From positions 1-31,818 of IMG/VR virus record IMGVR_UViG_3300005253_000331: a DNA stretch of 31,818 nt; one strand, written 5' to 3'. Origin of the DNA: a virus. The notes under the pieces were generated by a model, which was not told the origin of the DNA, did not search any database, and saw only the letters and a program-made list of their open reading frames with translations. This document shows positions 5,989-14,277 of the stretch, in pieces (position 1 is the stretch's first letter; every line of letters begins with the position of its first letter). The position numbers and the translations under genes were made by a program.

Positions 5989-8083
5989 GAATTCTGAAGT
6001 ATTAAGACCCGCCATCGGACTAAACGGGCTTTGGAACAGCAAGCAAACAGAAATAGGTGGGGGAATGAAAAGTAATACGGTGCGGATCCAGATGGGGAAG
6101 CTGCATTCTTTGGCTGCTAACGCGGGCAAAAGGCGAGAGTATGAAGTAAGGTTCATTACTGCCGGACGAGTAAGGGCTGCTGGTAACCGAGAGTCGAACA
6201 TTATAGTGCCGGCAGAAGCGATACAGAAGGCAATAAGTGAGGAGAAGTTCACTGGCCTCGCAAGTTTCATAGATCATGCCGGCTGGTTCGATTATCCATC
6301 TCTGCGTGACATGGTGGGTGTGTCGCTGTACAACGAATGGAACGAGGAAACAAAAAGCGCCGATGGGGTGATAAGGTTTTTCGGTACTGCGTCGGCAATA
6401 GCACTGTCGATGATACTGGATGGGATGCTGGAAGATAAACGAAATGGGGAGCCGGTGCCGGACGTTGGGTTGAGTATTGTGTTCTGGCCCAAATGGAAAC
6501 CTCGAGACAACCGGGAAGACCCTCTTGTGTTGGATGAATTCAAACACATAGAGAGTTGTGATTTTGTGTTTGAGCCTGCTGCGGATGGGCGGGTTAAGAA
6601 GGCGCTCAATAGTGTGTTGGTTGAACTGGGCGTGAAAAGTAACTCGGAAACAGGTAATAGGAATCAAATTAGTGAAGGAGGTACGGAAATGCCTGAAATA
6701 AAGCAAGAAGATGGTCGTGAAATACACGACTCGGTTGAGCCGACCCACATGGATGCGGCTCAGAGTGATTGGATGGGGGCTTTGTCTGGGTCTGTGGCAA
6801 ATGTACTTATTGCCAACACGGACCTGCCTGCGGCTTCGAAGGAGCGTTTGCAGGAGACGGACTATGCTACACCCGAAACTGTGCTGGCTGCGATTGAACT
6901 GGAGCGTAAATTCCTGGCGCAATTACAGCAGGACCACGTGATAAATATGCCCGGTGGCGCTCCACGTTCGCCGGAGATCAGTATGGGCATGACCGGGATC
7001 GACCAGGTGAAAGCGGCGATTGAGGCTTTGATCGCGGGGGTGCGGCCTGCGGATGGGATACAGCCATTGACCGGAATACGTGAGTTGTATCATTTGCTCT
7101 CTGGTGACTTCGAAATGACTGGTGTCTTCCAGAGAGAGAGGATACGATTTGCAAACGTCACCTCCTCGACCATGGCAGAACTAACCGCCAATGCGCTGAA
7201 CAAGGTAGTGATCAACGAGTTTCAGAAATACCCTCGTTGGTGGGAGGCTATTACTTCGGTAGTTGACTTCCAGAATTTGCAGACTGTGCGTTGGATCACG
7301 TTGGGCGGGGTTGGTGAACTGCCCACGGTGGCAGAAGGTGCTGCTTACACCGAGCTGACCTGGGACGACAAGAAAGAGACCTCCAGCTTCGTGAAGAAAG
7401 GTGGTTACCTGGGGTTGACTCTGGAAGCGATAGACAAAGATGACACCAACCGGCTGAGGGCTGCCCCTCGAGCGCTGGCTCAGGCTGGCTGGCTGACATT
7501 GAGCAAGTCTATCTCGGCCATATTCACTGCAAGCAGTTGTGTAGGGCCGACGCTGCAGGATGGCGACGCGCTATTTCACTCGAATCACAGCAACCTATTG
7601 ACGACCGCTCTCTCTTGGACCGCCTACGTGGCGGCACGCCTGGCCATGCGCAAACAGACCGAAGTACACAGCAGTGAGCGACTGGGTGCTCTGACTTCTC
7701 CCAAGTTCTTGCTGGTGCCTTCGGACCTGGAAATAACTGCGCTTCAGATCCTGGCGAGTGAAGGAGAACCGGGGACAGCGGATAATGACGTGAATCCCCT
7801 GGCAACCGGTGACGCTTTCAATGCACGAATGAACGCGGCCAAGGATCGAGTAATTGTGGTGGACCTGTGGACTGATACGGATGACTGGGCTCTGGTTGCT
7901 GATCCCCAGTTGTACCCTTCGATTGGTCTCGGCTTTCGTTATGGCCGAACACCTGAGATATTCTCAGTTGCCAGCCCGACTGCTGGACTGATGTTCACCA
8001 ATGACACAATGCCTGTCAAAGTGCGGTTCTTCTTTGCAACGGGTCCGACGGACTATCGCGGACTACATAAAAACAACGTATAA
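5978..8083 (+). CDS. Capsid maturation protease fused to major capsid protein
   Basis: A 701-residue polyprotein if started at ATG 5978, which has GAGG six bases upstream; ATG 6065 is an alternative. Residues about 30-215 resemble a herpes/HK97-type prohead protease: a His in GLASFIDHAGW and a Ser in PDVGLSIVFWP at the order and spacing expected for the catalytic pair. Residues about 220-360 are acidic and helical, like a scaffold. The remaining 340 residues read as an HK97-fold major capsid protein (Mu gpT-like pattern: FQKYPRWWEAITSVVDFQN, then VKKGGYLGLTLEAIDKDD). The protease would cut itself and the scaffold away as the shell matures. One gene therefore carries three functions usually encoded separately. 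Boundaries are estimated from sequence texture. Confidence 0.8.
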   Translation: MPNKNSEVLRPAIGLNGLWNSKQTEIGGGMKSNTVRIQMGKLHSLAANAGKRREYEVRFITAGRVRAAGNRESNIIVPAEAIQKAISEEKFTGLASFIDHAGWFDYPSLRDMVGVSLYNEWNEETKSADGVIRFFGTASAIALSMILDGMLEDKRNGEPVPDVGLSIVFWPKWKPRDNREDPLVLDEFKHIESCDFVFEPAADGRVKKALNSVLVELGVKSNSETGNRNQISEGGTEMPEIKQEDGREIHDSVEPTHMDAAQSDWMGALSGSVANVLIANTDLPAASKERLQETDYATPETVLAAIELERKFLAQLQQDHVINMPGGAPRSPEISMGMTGIDQVKAAIEALIAGVRPADGIQPLTGIRELYHLLSGDFEMTGVFQRERIRFANVTSSTMAELTANALNKVVINEFQKYPRWWEAITSVVDFQNLQTVRWITLGGVGELPTVAEGAAYTELTWDDKKETSSFVKKGGYLGLTLEAIDKDDTNRLRAAPRALAQAGWLTLSKSISAIFTASSCVGPTLQDGDALFHSNHSNLLTTALSWTAYVAARLAMRKQTEVHSSERLGALTSPKFLLVPSDLEITALQILASEGEPGTADNDVNPLATGDAFNARMNAAKDRVIVVDLWTDTDDWALVADPQLYPSIGLGFRYGRTPEIFSVASPTAGLMFTNDTMPVKVRFFFATGPTDYRGLHKNNV

Positions 8084-8142
8084 AAGTTAGTACGTTTGGA
8101 AGTATAAGTTGCAAGAATAGATGGCTAGTTCGGAGGTTTATT

Positions 8143-8520
8143 ATGCAAAGAGTATTTCAACATGCGGTACACGTGCCTGGGACATTAGGTGCAGATTTGA
8201 ACGTTCGGTTCACTGCACCGTTCGACATGACTCTCAAGCACGTTTCGGCGGTGGGTTCTAATGCTTACGCTGCGGGGCTCAATATCGGTTCTTCGTCTGA
8301 CGAGGATGGTTATCTCACCAAGTATGACATTGGTGTGAGTGACACACCGGTGCAGAAGGAGGCGCTTACTGATTTCGATGGTGCGCTGGCGCTTTCACAG
8401 TTCCCCCGTATCTCTGACGGTGACATTGTGGTGCTGGTGTTGGACTATAACTACAACGGTGGTGGGGGAGCCAATGCAAGCGCGGATGTTACGATCGTGC
8501 TGACCTTTTTGGAAGGATAG
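8143..8520 (+). CDS. Small virion protein, tandem paralogue 1
   Basis: A 125-residue beta-rich protein (VHVPGTLGADLNVRFTAPFD; SDTPVQKEALTDFDGALALS; ending DVTIVLTFLEG). It is closely similar over its whole length to the next gene (8564-8941), so the pair arose by duplication. It directly follows the capsid gene with a GGAGG site seven bases before the ATG. Position and size suit a head decoration or cement protein, or a fibre subunit. No named family recognised. Confidence 0.7.
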   Translation: MQRVFQHAVHVPGTLGADLNVRFTAPFDMTLKHVSAVGSNAYAAGLNIGSSSDEDGYLTKYDIGVSDTPVQKEALTDFDGALALSQFPRISDGDIVVLVLDYNYNGGGGANASADVTIVLTFLEG

Positions 8521-8563
8521 AAGGTTAGCAGGTTAGCAGGTTGGAAAGAAGGAGGTACGTAAT

Positions 8564-8941
8564 ATGAACAGAGTATTTCAAGTAAGTTTCCACGTGCCTG
8601 GGACTCTGACTGCGGACTTGAATATAAGGTTCACTGCGCCGTTTGACATGACTCTAAAGCACATTTCGGCTGTAGGTTCAAATACTTATGCTGGGGGTCT
8701 CAACGTAGGTCTTTCGAGTGATACGAATGGTTATCTCGAATTGTACAGTATTGGTGTGAGTGACACACCGGTGGAGAAGGAAGCAATAACCGACTTCGCC
8801 GGTGCGCTGGCTGGCTCTCAGTTTCCACGTATCTTGGATGGGGAGATCGTGGTGCTGGAGTTAGATTACGACTATGCCGGAGGGGGAAGCGCCAATGATT
8901 GTGCGGACGTTACGATCGTGATGACTTTCTTGGAAGGGTAG
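8564..8941 (+). CDS. Small virion protein, tandem paralogue 2
   Basis: A 125-residue duplicate of the preceding product, with the same start (MNRVFQVSFHVPGTLTADLN) and end (DVTIVMTFLEG). Differences are scattered, and DNA divergence is clear, so the duplication is not recent. A strong GAAGGAGG site precedes the ATG. The 43-bp gap between the copies contains short AGGTTAGC repeats. Two diverged copies could form a hetero-oligomer on the capsid surface or supply alternative decoration. Confidence 0.7.
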   Translation: MNRVFQVSFHVPGTLTADLNIRFTAPFDMTLKHISAVGSNTYAGGLNVGLSSDTNGYLELYSIGVSDTPVEKEAITDFAGALAGSQFPRILDGEIVVLELDYDYAGGGSANDCADVTIVMTFLEG

Positions 8942-9135
8942 TTGCCGCTACGCTTAGGTAGTCTTATAGTCTTGTTGTCGGGTAGTAGGTGATACTCGAC
9001 AACTGACGAGGAAAAGTGTGAATGATCCTAGAATGGTAACCCTGGGATAGTCACATTTAGACAGTGCTGCACCGGGTCTTACTCGATGCGTCACGCTTTC
9101 AAAGCGACAATCAATGGAAGTAGGAGGTAAGAGGT
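8942..9135. repeat. Intergenic dispersed repeat, locus A, with hairpin
   Basis: This gap interrupts the late operon. GTTGTCG (8974-8980) can pair with CGACAAC (8997-9003). From 9016 it carries GTGTGAATGATCC, then at 9051-9070 TCACATTTAGACAGTGCTGC, then CTCGATGCGTCACGCTTTC. The same words in the same order occur at 18553-18640 and, less completely, at 27290-27360. A ribosome site (GTAGGAGGT) precedes the gene at 9136. Confidence 0.7.
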
Positions 9136-10596
9136 ATGAACAAAGGTGAACGGAAACCTTTAATAGCTATAGCTGCCGGTGTTTGGTTGGTGGCTTTGGT
9201 AATGGCTCTGATTTATTTCAGTGGGCCTGGTATAGGGGTGGTAGGGCAAGGAGATGGGATTGTAAGTTTGGGTGTGACTCACTTCTCGGGTATGGAAATC
9301 TCTGGCGATGAGACTGACGAGCTGGTGGTAAACCAGACTTCGAGTGGTGACATTGTGGAGTTTAGGGATGGCGGTTCGGTGGTGGCTCGGATTGCGGATG
9401 GTGGAGCGTCTACGTGGACCGGGGTAATAAACGCGGATGCCGGTATAGATTTCAATGGGTTTGCTGATGCTGTGATCCTGGATGCCGATGGTGATACAAC
9501 GATATCCTCTGACGTTGAGGACACAATCGAGTTTGAGATAAACAGCGCCAATGACTTCAAAATGACTGCGAATCTCTTTACGGCTTATTCGGGTTCAACC
9601 GTAACAACTAACGCTATCAATGAAACCACGGCTGGCTCTGGTGTGGCAATTGAAGAAGTTACTTTCAATGATGCTGCAGGTGCAGACTCCGCTGCAACCA
9701 ATGAGCATACTGAAGTCGCATTCACAACTCCTATAGACACAACTGGTATAAACACCCATAATGCCTTGACCATCGACTTAGCTATTGGTGCATCCACCGG
9801 TGGTACGAACCACGTACGGGGATTAGAGATTGATGGTGTCTCCGGTGATCCGCAGGTGATAGAAAGCGCAATAGTAGTAGGTGCTGGTTGGGACTATGCT
9901 TTTGATACGACTCTACCCATTGTCTCGACAGCACAAACTTACTACGATGACTTCATGGGCAATACTATTCGGGACGAGTGGGCGCTCGATAGTGGTTCAA
10001 CCGCATCGGACCCGGCATTAGACCAACAGCAATTTGGTGTTATAGCATTTACGACCAATGCAGACAGCGCTTATGCCGATGACTTCTCTGCCATAACTCT
10101 GGGGTTACACTGGTCAGCCGATCAAGGTAGCCTGGTGTTTGAGACTAGACTGCGCCACGTCACTAACATCACAGCTCAAGCCGTATGCTTTGGATTGACC
10201 GATGTGCAGGCCGACGAACAATGGGCTGCCATCGATGGCTCTGACGTAGTTACGATTGCGGCCAATGATGGTGTAGCGTTCTGCTTCGATGATACTGCGA
10301 CATCAAAGCAGTGGTTTGCGCTTGGTGTAGATGGAACTACGCCATCTACTGGAAATGGTGCAGTGGGTGCAGGATCAGCACCGGTAGCAGGTACGTTCCA
10401 AATATTTCGAATAGAAGTAGATGCAGCTGGGGAGGACGCTAGATTCTATATCGACGGCGCTCTGGTTGCAACACTAACCGCAAATGTAGTCAATGTAGGT
10501 GTTCTGCTTACTCCATTCCTCAACATAGACAACCTGGGTGACCCAGTAGACGTAATAGACATGGATTACATCTACATCAGTGCTGCACGAAGCTAA
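9136..10596 (+). CDS. Large fibre/spike-like protein with N-terminal membrane segment and lectin-like C terminus
   Basis: A 486-residue protein. Residues 8-27 (PLIAIAAGVWLVALVMALIY) form one clear hydrophobic helix after a basic start (MNKGERK). Residues about 50-170 repeat short beta units of the kind seen in phage fibres (VILDADGDTTISSDVEDTIE, FEINSANDFKMTANLFTA). From about residue 270, starting at YYDDFMGNTIRDEWAL, it resembles a concanavalin-like jelly roll that could bind sugars. It probably contributes to host attachment. The membrane segment is odd for a virion fibre, with possible explanations being assembly at the membrane, tail insertion or a hydrophobic trimer core. A GTAGGAGGT site precedes the ATG. 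Confidence 0.65.
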   Translation: MNKGERKPLIAIAAGVWLVALVMALIYFSGPGIGVVGQGDGIVSLGVTHFSGMEISGDETDELVVNQTSSGDIVEFRDGGSVVARIADGGASTWTGVINADAGIDFNGFADAVILDADGDTTISSDVEDTIEFEINSANDFKMTANLFTAYSGSTVTTNAINETTAGSGVAIEEVTFNDAAGADSAATNEHTEVAFTTPIDTTGINTHNALTIDLAIGASTGGTNHVRGLEIDGVSGDPQVIESAIVVGAGWDYAFDTTLPIVSTAQTYYDDFMGNTIRDEWALDSGSTASDPALDQQQFGVIAFTTNADSAYADDFSAITLGLHWSADQGSLVFETRLRHVTNITAQAVCFGLTDVQADEQWAAIDGSDVVTIAANDGVAFCFDDTATSKQWFALGVDGTTPSTGNGAVGAGSAPVAGTFQIFRIEVDAAGEDARFYIDGALVATLTANVVNVGVLLTPFLNIDNLGDPVDVIDMDYIYISAARS

Positions 10597-10599
10597 AAA

Positions 10600-11115
10600 G
10601 TGAAGACCTTTGCATACTGCGCTGCTTCTTTCGAGAAGAGTGTGAGAAGGGCGGCGGGGGTAACTCCTCTACTCTCGCCGCCAGTTTCTTTTCAGGGCTT
10701 CTTGCCTGAGTGGCTGGAGGGTTATGACCTGCTGTACTTCAAGCTGCATGGTTTCCCGGACCAGGCGTATTGGTATGGTGATGATTGGATAACTGCGATG
10801 AGCGAGGAGCTGGTGAGACAATCGGACCTGAGGGAAACAATTGTATTTGTAGCCAACTGTTATTTACCTGAGAGCCCGATGCTGAAGGCGCTGCTATATG
10901 CTGGTGCCAAAGCCGTGATTGGTGGGGCTGGAGTCAATTATGCCAGGTCTAAACAGGTGGATGGTGCGGATCTGCTTGGACTTTACTTACGATTCTTTAT
11001 GCAGGTGGGATTGTCTGCTAGTAACTCGCTGACATTGGCAAAGAATAGAATCAGGATAAAGAGAAAAAGCATGGTGAAGAGTGACACATTGGATTTCAAA
11101 ATATATCGAGCGTAG
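10600..11115 (+). CDS. Minimal caspase-fold (CHAT-like) putative cysteine peptidase
   Basis: A 171-residue protein started at GTG, 3 bases after the previous stop. It shows the two signatures of clan CD (caspase/CHAT/gingipain) peptidases in the right order: a strand ending in His-Gly (LLYFKLHG, H50-G51) and a strand ending in Asn-Cys (IVFVANCY, C87), followed by a helix and KALLYAGAKAVIGGAG. That last stretch matches the CHAT pattern in which a helix leads to 'aGA-avig'. H50 and C87 would form the catalytic dyad. There is no signal peptide and no partner domain. It lies between fibre and small virion genes, so it may process a virion protein or act on a host target. Activity is inferred from motifs only. 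Confidence 0.6.
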   Translation: MKTFAYCAASFEKSVRRAAGVTPLLSPPVSFQGFLPEWLEGYDLLYFKLHGFPDQAYWYGDDWITAMSEELVRQSDLRETIVFVANCYLPESPMLKALLYAGAKAVIGGAGVNYARSKQVDGADLLGLYLRFFMQVGLSASNSLTLAKNRIRIKRKSMVKSDTLDFKIYRA

Positions 11116-11124
11116 GAGATTGTT

Positions 11125-11595
11125 ATGAAAGGATTGCTATCGGTATTACACAGCCCTATTCAAATTGTAGTTGCTCCGGTTGCAGACACAAGCATCTATG
11201 CTGCGGGAGATCTAATTGGTGGGAAACTTACACTATCGCCGGTGGTGGTGGCTGCGGCTAGTGGTGGGGTGATTCAGACGGTGGTGTTGGTTGACCAGGC
11301 GGATCAAAAATCTGCGATTGACATTGTATTCTTTGGGGCTGACCCAACAGGCACCACATTCACGGACCAGGCTGCCTTGGACGTAGCTGACGCGGATAAC
11401 CTGAATATTGTAGGTGTGGTGAGCATTGGAGCGTCTGATTACGTCTCGTTTAATGACAATGCGCTGGCTACGGTGAGGCCCAGCCTGGCATTCAAATTGG
11501 ACAAAGGGGTAGCGATGTATGCGGCTTTGGTCTGCCGGGGGACACCGACATACGCGGCTGCGACTGATCTTCAGCTGACAGTAACGTTAATTTAG
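11125..11595 (+). CDS. Beta-rich virion-associated protein, unknown
   Basis: A 156-residue protein made of alternating hydrophobic strands (LTLSPVVVAAASGGVIQTVV, VDQADQKSAIDIVFFGADP, FKLDKGVAMYAALVCRG). This texture is common in small structural proteins of marine and environmental phages. No catalytic motif or membrane segment. Clear ribosome site (GTAGGAG) before the ATG. Probably a minor structural protein; no named family. Confidence 0.65.
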   Translation: MKGLLSVLHSPIQIVVAPVADTSIYAAGDLIGGKLTLSPVVVAAASGGVIQTVVLVDQADQKSAIDIVFFGADPTGTTFTDQAALDVADADNLNIVGVVSIGASDYVSFNDNALATVRPSLAFKLDKGVAMYAALVCRGTPTYAAATDLQLTVTLI

Positions 11596-11611
11596 TAAAA
11601 CATAAATAACG

Positions 11612-12343
11612 ATGGGATTCCTAAGGCTTGGCAGGCGAAAGGTGTTGTTGGGTTCGATGGGGGATTATTCTACGAAGGTGATGGCCCAAACTCCTATTGC
11701 TTACTGGCCTATGTGGGAGGCTGCAGGGAGTGTAGCTGCGGATATAAGCGGCAATGGTTTTGATGGTGTATTTGCGGGTGTGACGTTGGGGCAAGTAGGA
11801 ATTGGTGATGGTAATACCTGTCCGTTCTTCGATGGGGCAAACGACAAGATGAATGCCTACTCGACCGGGTTTAGAGATGCTTTCAATGGTGCTGAAGGTT
11901 CGATTGTTGCTTGGGCAAAGATGAATGCGGGGACAGTATGGGAAGATGGGGTCTCGAGGTATATATTCAGATTTCTGGTAAACGGAAGCAACGAAATTCG
12001 AATGTACAAGTCTACGGCAAATAATCGCATAGACGTGAACTACAAAGCCGGAGGTACTGGACACGTTAGATCACTTACAGCACTAACGACTGTGGAATGG
12101 ATGAACATTGCAATAACATGGAGCAAGATAGCGGATCAAGTGAAGGTGTATTTGGATGGTGTGCAAAATGGAGCCACGTTAACAGGATTAGGAACATGGG
12201 CAGGAACATTCTCCTCTAGTCAGACTGTGGTTGGTGCTCGGATCGTAACCCCATCGGACGTTTGGCATGGGTATCTGGCTCACTTTTCTGTTTTTGGTAG
12301 TCCGCTTGCTTCGGAAGTGGTAGCGGATCTGGCGGTGGTGTGA
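11612..12343 (+). CDS. LamG/concanavalin-like lectin protein
   Basis: A 243-residue protein whose residues about 25-235 follow the LamG jelly-roll pattern: IAYWPMWEAAGSVAADISGN, FDGANDKMNAY, GSIVAWAKMN, WMNIAITWSK, DQVKVYLDGV and WHGYLAHFSVFGSPL. Such modules bind glycans, and in phages they usually sit on fibres or capsid decorations. The ribosome site before ATG 11612 is weak; the in-frame ATG at 11657 is an alternative start. Neighbours are other virion genes, which supports a receptor-binding or surface role. Confidence 0.75.
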   Translation: MGFLRLGRRKVLLGSMGDYSTKVMAQTPIAYWPMWEAAGSVAADISGNGFDGVFAGVTLGQVGIGDGNTCPFFDGANDKMNAYSTGFRDAFNGAEGSIVAWAKMNAGTVWEDGVSRYIFRFLVNGSNEIRMYKSTANNRIDVNYKAGGTGHVRSLTALTTVEWMNIAITWSKIADQVKVYLDGVQNGATLTGLGTWAGTFSSSQTVVGARIVTPSDVWHGYLAHFSVFGSPLASEVVADLAVV

Positions 12344-12344
12344 T

Positions 12345-12773
12345 ATGGCGATGAGACACTTCTACCTGGGCATAGAGAATCTAAACCTGAACAATAATCA
12401 ACGCCAGGTATTGGTAGATGAACTGAAAGCGCTAGGACAGGCATCAGACTCGCAACCGGCGCGGCTTAACCACTGGCGTACTCGACTGGATGGCGAGGCG
12501 ATAATACTTGAGGCTAACTTCAACGAGGACAATCTGACCATTCAGCGATTCAAACAACGACTGGCGGCGACTTTCGGTATAAGTGCCGATGACATATCTC
12601 ACGTTACACAGAATAGATCATTCAGCGGAGATATGACACTGTTGGTCACGTTCGCTTATGGTGGTACAGATTATCTGAGATTTGCGCTATTTGGTGGAGG
12701 TGGAGCTAGTTGGATGCAGTCCGGTGATGAGTGCAGAGGGTATCTGGCTGCTAATAAAGAAGAATGGGAATAG
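12345..12773 (+). CDS. Unknown protein in virion gene cluster
   Basis: A 142-residue protein (MAMRHFYLGIENLNLNNNQR) with a helical first third and a beta second half ending in FALFGGGGASWMQSGDECRG. The N-terminal part resembles a small alpha/beta fold, with LNHWRTRLDGEAIILEANFN. No catalytic motif is recognised. It starts 1 base after the lectin gene stop, so it is probably translated together with it. Confidence 0.65.
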   Translation: MAMRHFYLGIENLNLNNNQRQVLVDELKALGQASDSQPARLNHWRTRLDGEAIILEANFNEDNLTIQRFKQRLAATFGISADDISHVTQNRSFSGDMTLLVTFAYGGTDYLRFALFGGGGASWMQSGDECRGYLAANKEEWE

Positions 12774-12809
12774 ATAATTGGGTAATCAGGTAAGAACATG
12801 GAGGCTGAA

Positions 12810-13226
12810 ATGAACGAGGAATTTGATTTGAAAGCTATTAAGAAAGAACTGGGGATTGACGTGCCGGTGATAAATACCAGGGTTGTGGGGAAGAATATTG
12901 AGTTGTTTTTGTATGGCGGGCGGGTGGTGAAGTATCCGCTGCCGGTGAGGGAGGGGCCTGGGGATAACATCGTACAAAATGGGGATGATATTGAAAAAGC
13001 TGGGGAAATAAATGAGGAATGGGGTGAGGTAATGGAAATGGATACTGATGAGATTGAGAACCTGCAAGATGAGAAGGGGGACGGTCTCGATCTGGATTAC
13101 AGAAAGTTGAAAGTGAAGGAGCTTAAACAGGAGGCAAAGGAAAGGGGGGTGTTGGGATACGACGCCATGCGAAAAAAAGACCTCATCGAAGAGCTAGAAC
13201 GTAGGGATATATGGCCTGAGGGATAA
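12810..13226 (+). CDS. Acidic protein with C-terminal Rho-N/SAP-like helix-extension-helix motif
   Basis: A 138-residue protein started at ATG 12810, chosen because GGAGG lies five bases upstream; ATG 12798 is in frame but has no site. The middle is strongly acidic. The C terminus (YRKLKVKELKQEAKERGVLG, then YDAMRKKDLIEELERRD) is a clear Rho-N/SAP/LEM-type motif of about 40 residues, used elsewhere to bind nucleic acids or as a small docking module. In phages it often ends connector or head-associated proteins. It may help contact DNA in the particle. The GGTAATCAGG repeat word lies just upstream. Confidence 0.7.
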   Translation: MNEEFDLKAIKKELGIDVPVINTRVVGKNIELFLYGGRVVKYPLPVREGPGDNIVQNGDDIEKAGEINEEWGEVMEMDTDEIENLQDEKGDGLDLDYRKLKVKELKQEAKERGVLGYDAMRKKDLIEELERRDIWPEG

Positions 13227-13229
13227 AAC

Positions 13230-14045
13230 ATGGGTACTAGAGTACTGTCGACAGGTACTACTTCTCCGGGGCGCATGCTGGTGGTAGACGCCCAGGGCAA
13301 CGGGGACTATGCAACGATTCAGGCTGCTATAAATGCTGCCCAGGCTGAGACGCCATCGGAAACGGGTCAGTGGTTGGTGTTGGTTGCTCCTGGCGCTTAC
13401 CCCGAGTCTCTGACCTTGTACGATTACATCAATGTGGCCGGTGACTCGAGGGATAAATCCGTATGGCTAAACCCTTCCGGTGCAGTGGCGATCCTCAATG
13501 GGGCTGAATGCACCGTGTCGGATATTCTCATCGCTGGCAATACATCGCCCATGGTGCAGTCTGGTGGCAGCTTTACCGGACACATGAGATTGCGCGGGGT
13601 GCAGTGTGATAGGGAAGATGCAACGATTGGTTTTCTGAAGGCAAGCACGGGGGTAATATCATTGTATAACTGCGATGTGCAGGCCGGGGGTGTGGTGGTT
13701 GATTTGGCAGGTGGAGAGGTGAACGTCTATGACTCGAAATTAAACCACTATCACACAAACGGCGGCGCTATCACGGAAAATGCGGTAGATGTGAGGGGGG
13801 ATGTGTTGAACCTGGTACGTTCGGTGATAGAAAACACCTCACCGGCTGGAGCTGGTATCAAGTTCTTTACTCCCGCTCCTTCTTCGGCCCGGATACATGA
13901 ATGTATTGTCAGGAGAGCAACCGGTAACTATGCGATTGATGCCAGCCTTGCGGTGACGGTCCGGATAAGCATGTGTACGATGAATGACGAAATACACAGC
14001 AACATAACCGGCTGGCTGTCTTACGATGAGAACGCAAACATCTAA
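13230..14045 (+). CDS. Right-handed beta-helix protein, tailspike-like
   Basis: A 271-residue protein with the N-terminal pattern of pectin-esterase/pectate-lyase-like beta helices: VDAQGNGDYATIQAAINAAQ, then WLVLVAPGAYPESLTLYDYI and NVAGDSRDKSVWL. It continues with short repeating strands up to about residue 260. In phages this fold builds tailspikes that bind or cut surface polysaccharide. I do not see a clear catalytic Asp pair, so binding without cleavage is possible. It is short for a full spike, and a missing N-terminal head-binding domain suggests that it attaches through a partner. The RBS is modest (GAGGGATAAAAC before the ATG). Confidence 0.75.
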   Translation: MGTRVLSTGTTSPGRMLVVDAQGNGDYATIQAAINAAQAETPSETGQWLVLVAPGAYPESLTLYDYINVAGDSRDKSVWLNPSGAVAILNGAECTVSDILIAGNTSPMVQSGGSFTGHMRLRGVQCDREDATIGFLKASTGVISLYNCDVQAGGVVVDLAGGEVNVYDSKLNHYHTNGGAITENAVDVRGDVLNLVRSVIENTSPAGAGIKFFTPAPSSARIHECIVRRATGNYAIDASLAVTVRISMCTMNDEIHSNITGWLSYDENANI

Positions 14046-14073
14046 ACAAGTCAGAGCGTTGGAAGGTGGAAGA

Positions 14074-14274
14074 ATGAAGAAAGGATTGAACAAAAAATAT
14101 AGGGTGGAGAAGGTAGACGGAAGCCCTATTGACCCGAAAGCGGTGTACTTTGTGATGCGGGTTGACACTGATATACATGCGAGAAAGGCGATACTGGCTT
14201 ACGCGGAGAGCATCCGGGAGGATGATCCTGTCTTGGCGATGGATTTGGAGAAGTTGGCTGGGTCGGCGGGATGA
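14074..14274 (+). CDS. Small conserved phage protein, unknown
   Basis: A 66-residue protein if started at ATG 14074, which has GGAAGGTGGAAG just upstream; a longer frame begins inside the previous gene and lacks a site. The sequence (DPKAVYFVMRVDTDIHARKA, ending AMDLEKLAG) resembles a small protein often found beside phage structural genes, with no known function. It is basic at the start and helical afterwards. It ends 3 bases before the next gene. Confidence 0.65.
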   Translation: MKKGLNKKYRVEKVDGSPIDPKAVYFVMRVDTDIHARKAILAYAESIREDDPVLAMDLEKLAGSAG

Positions 14275-14277
14275 GAT

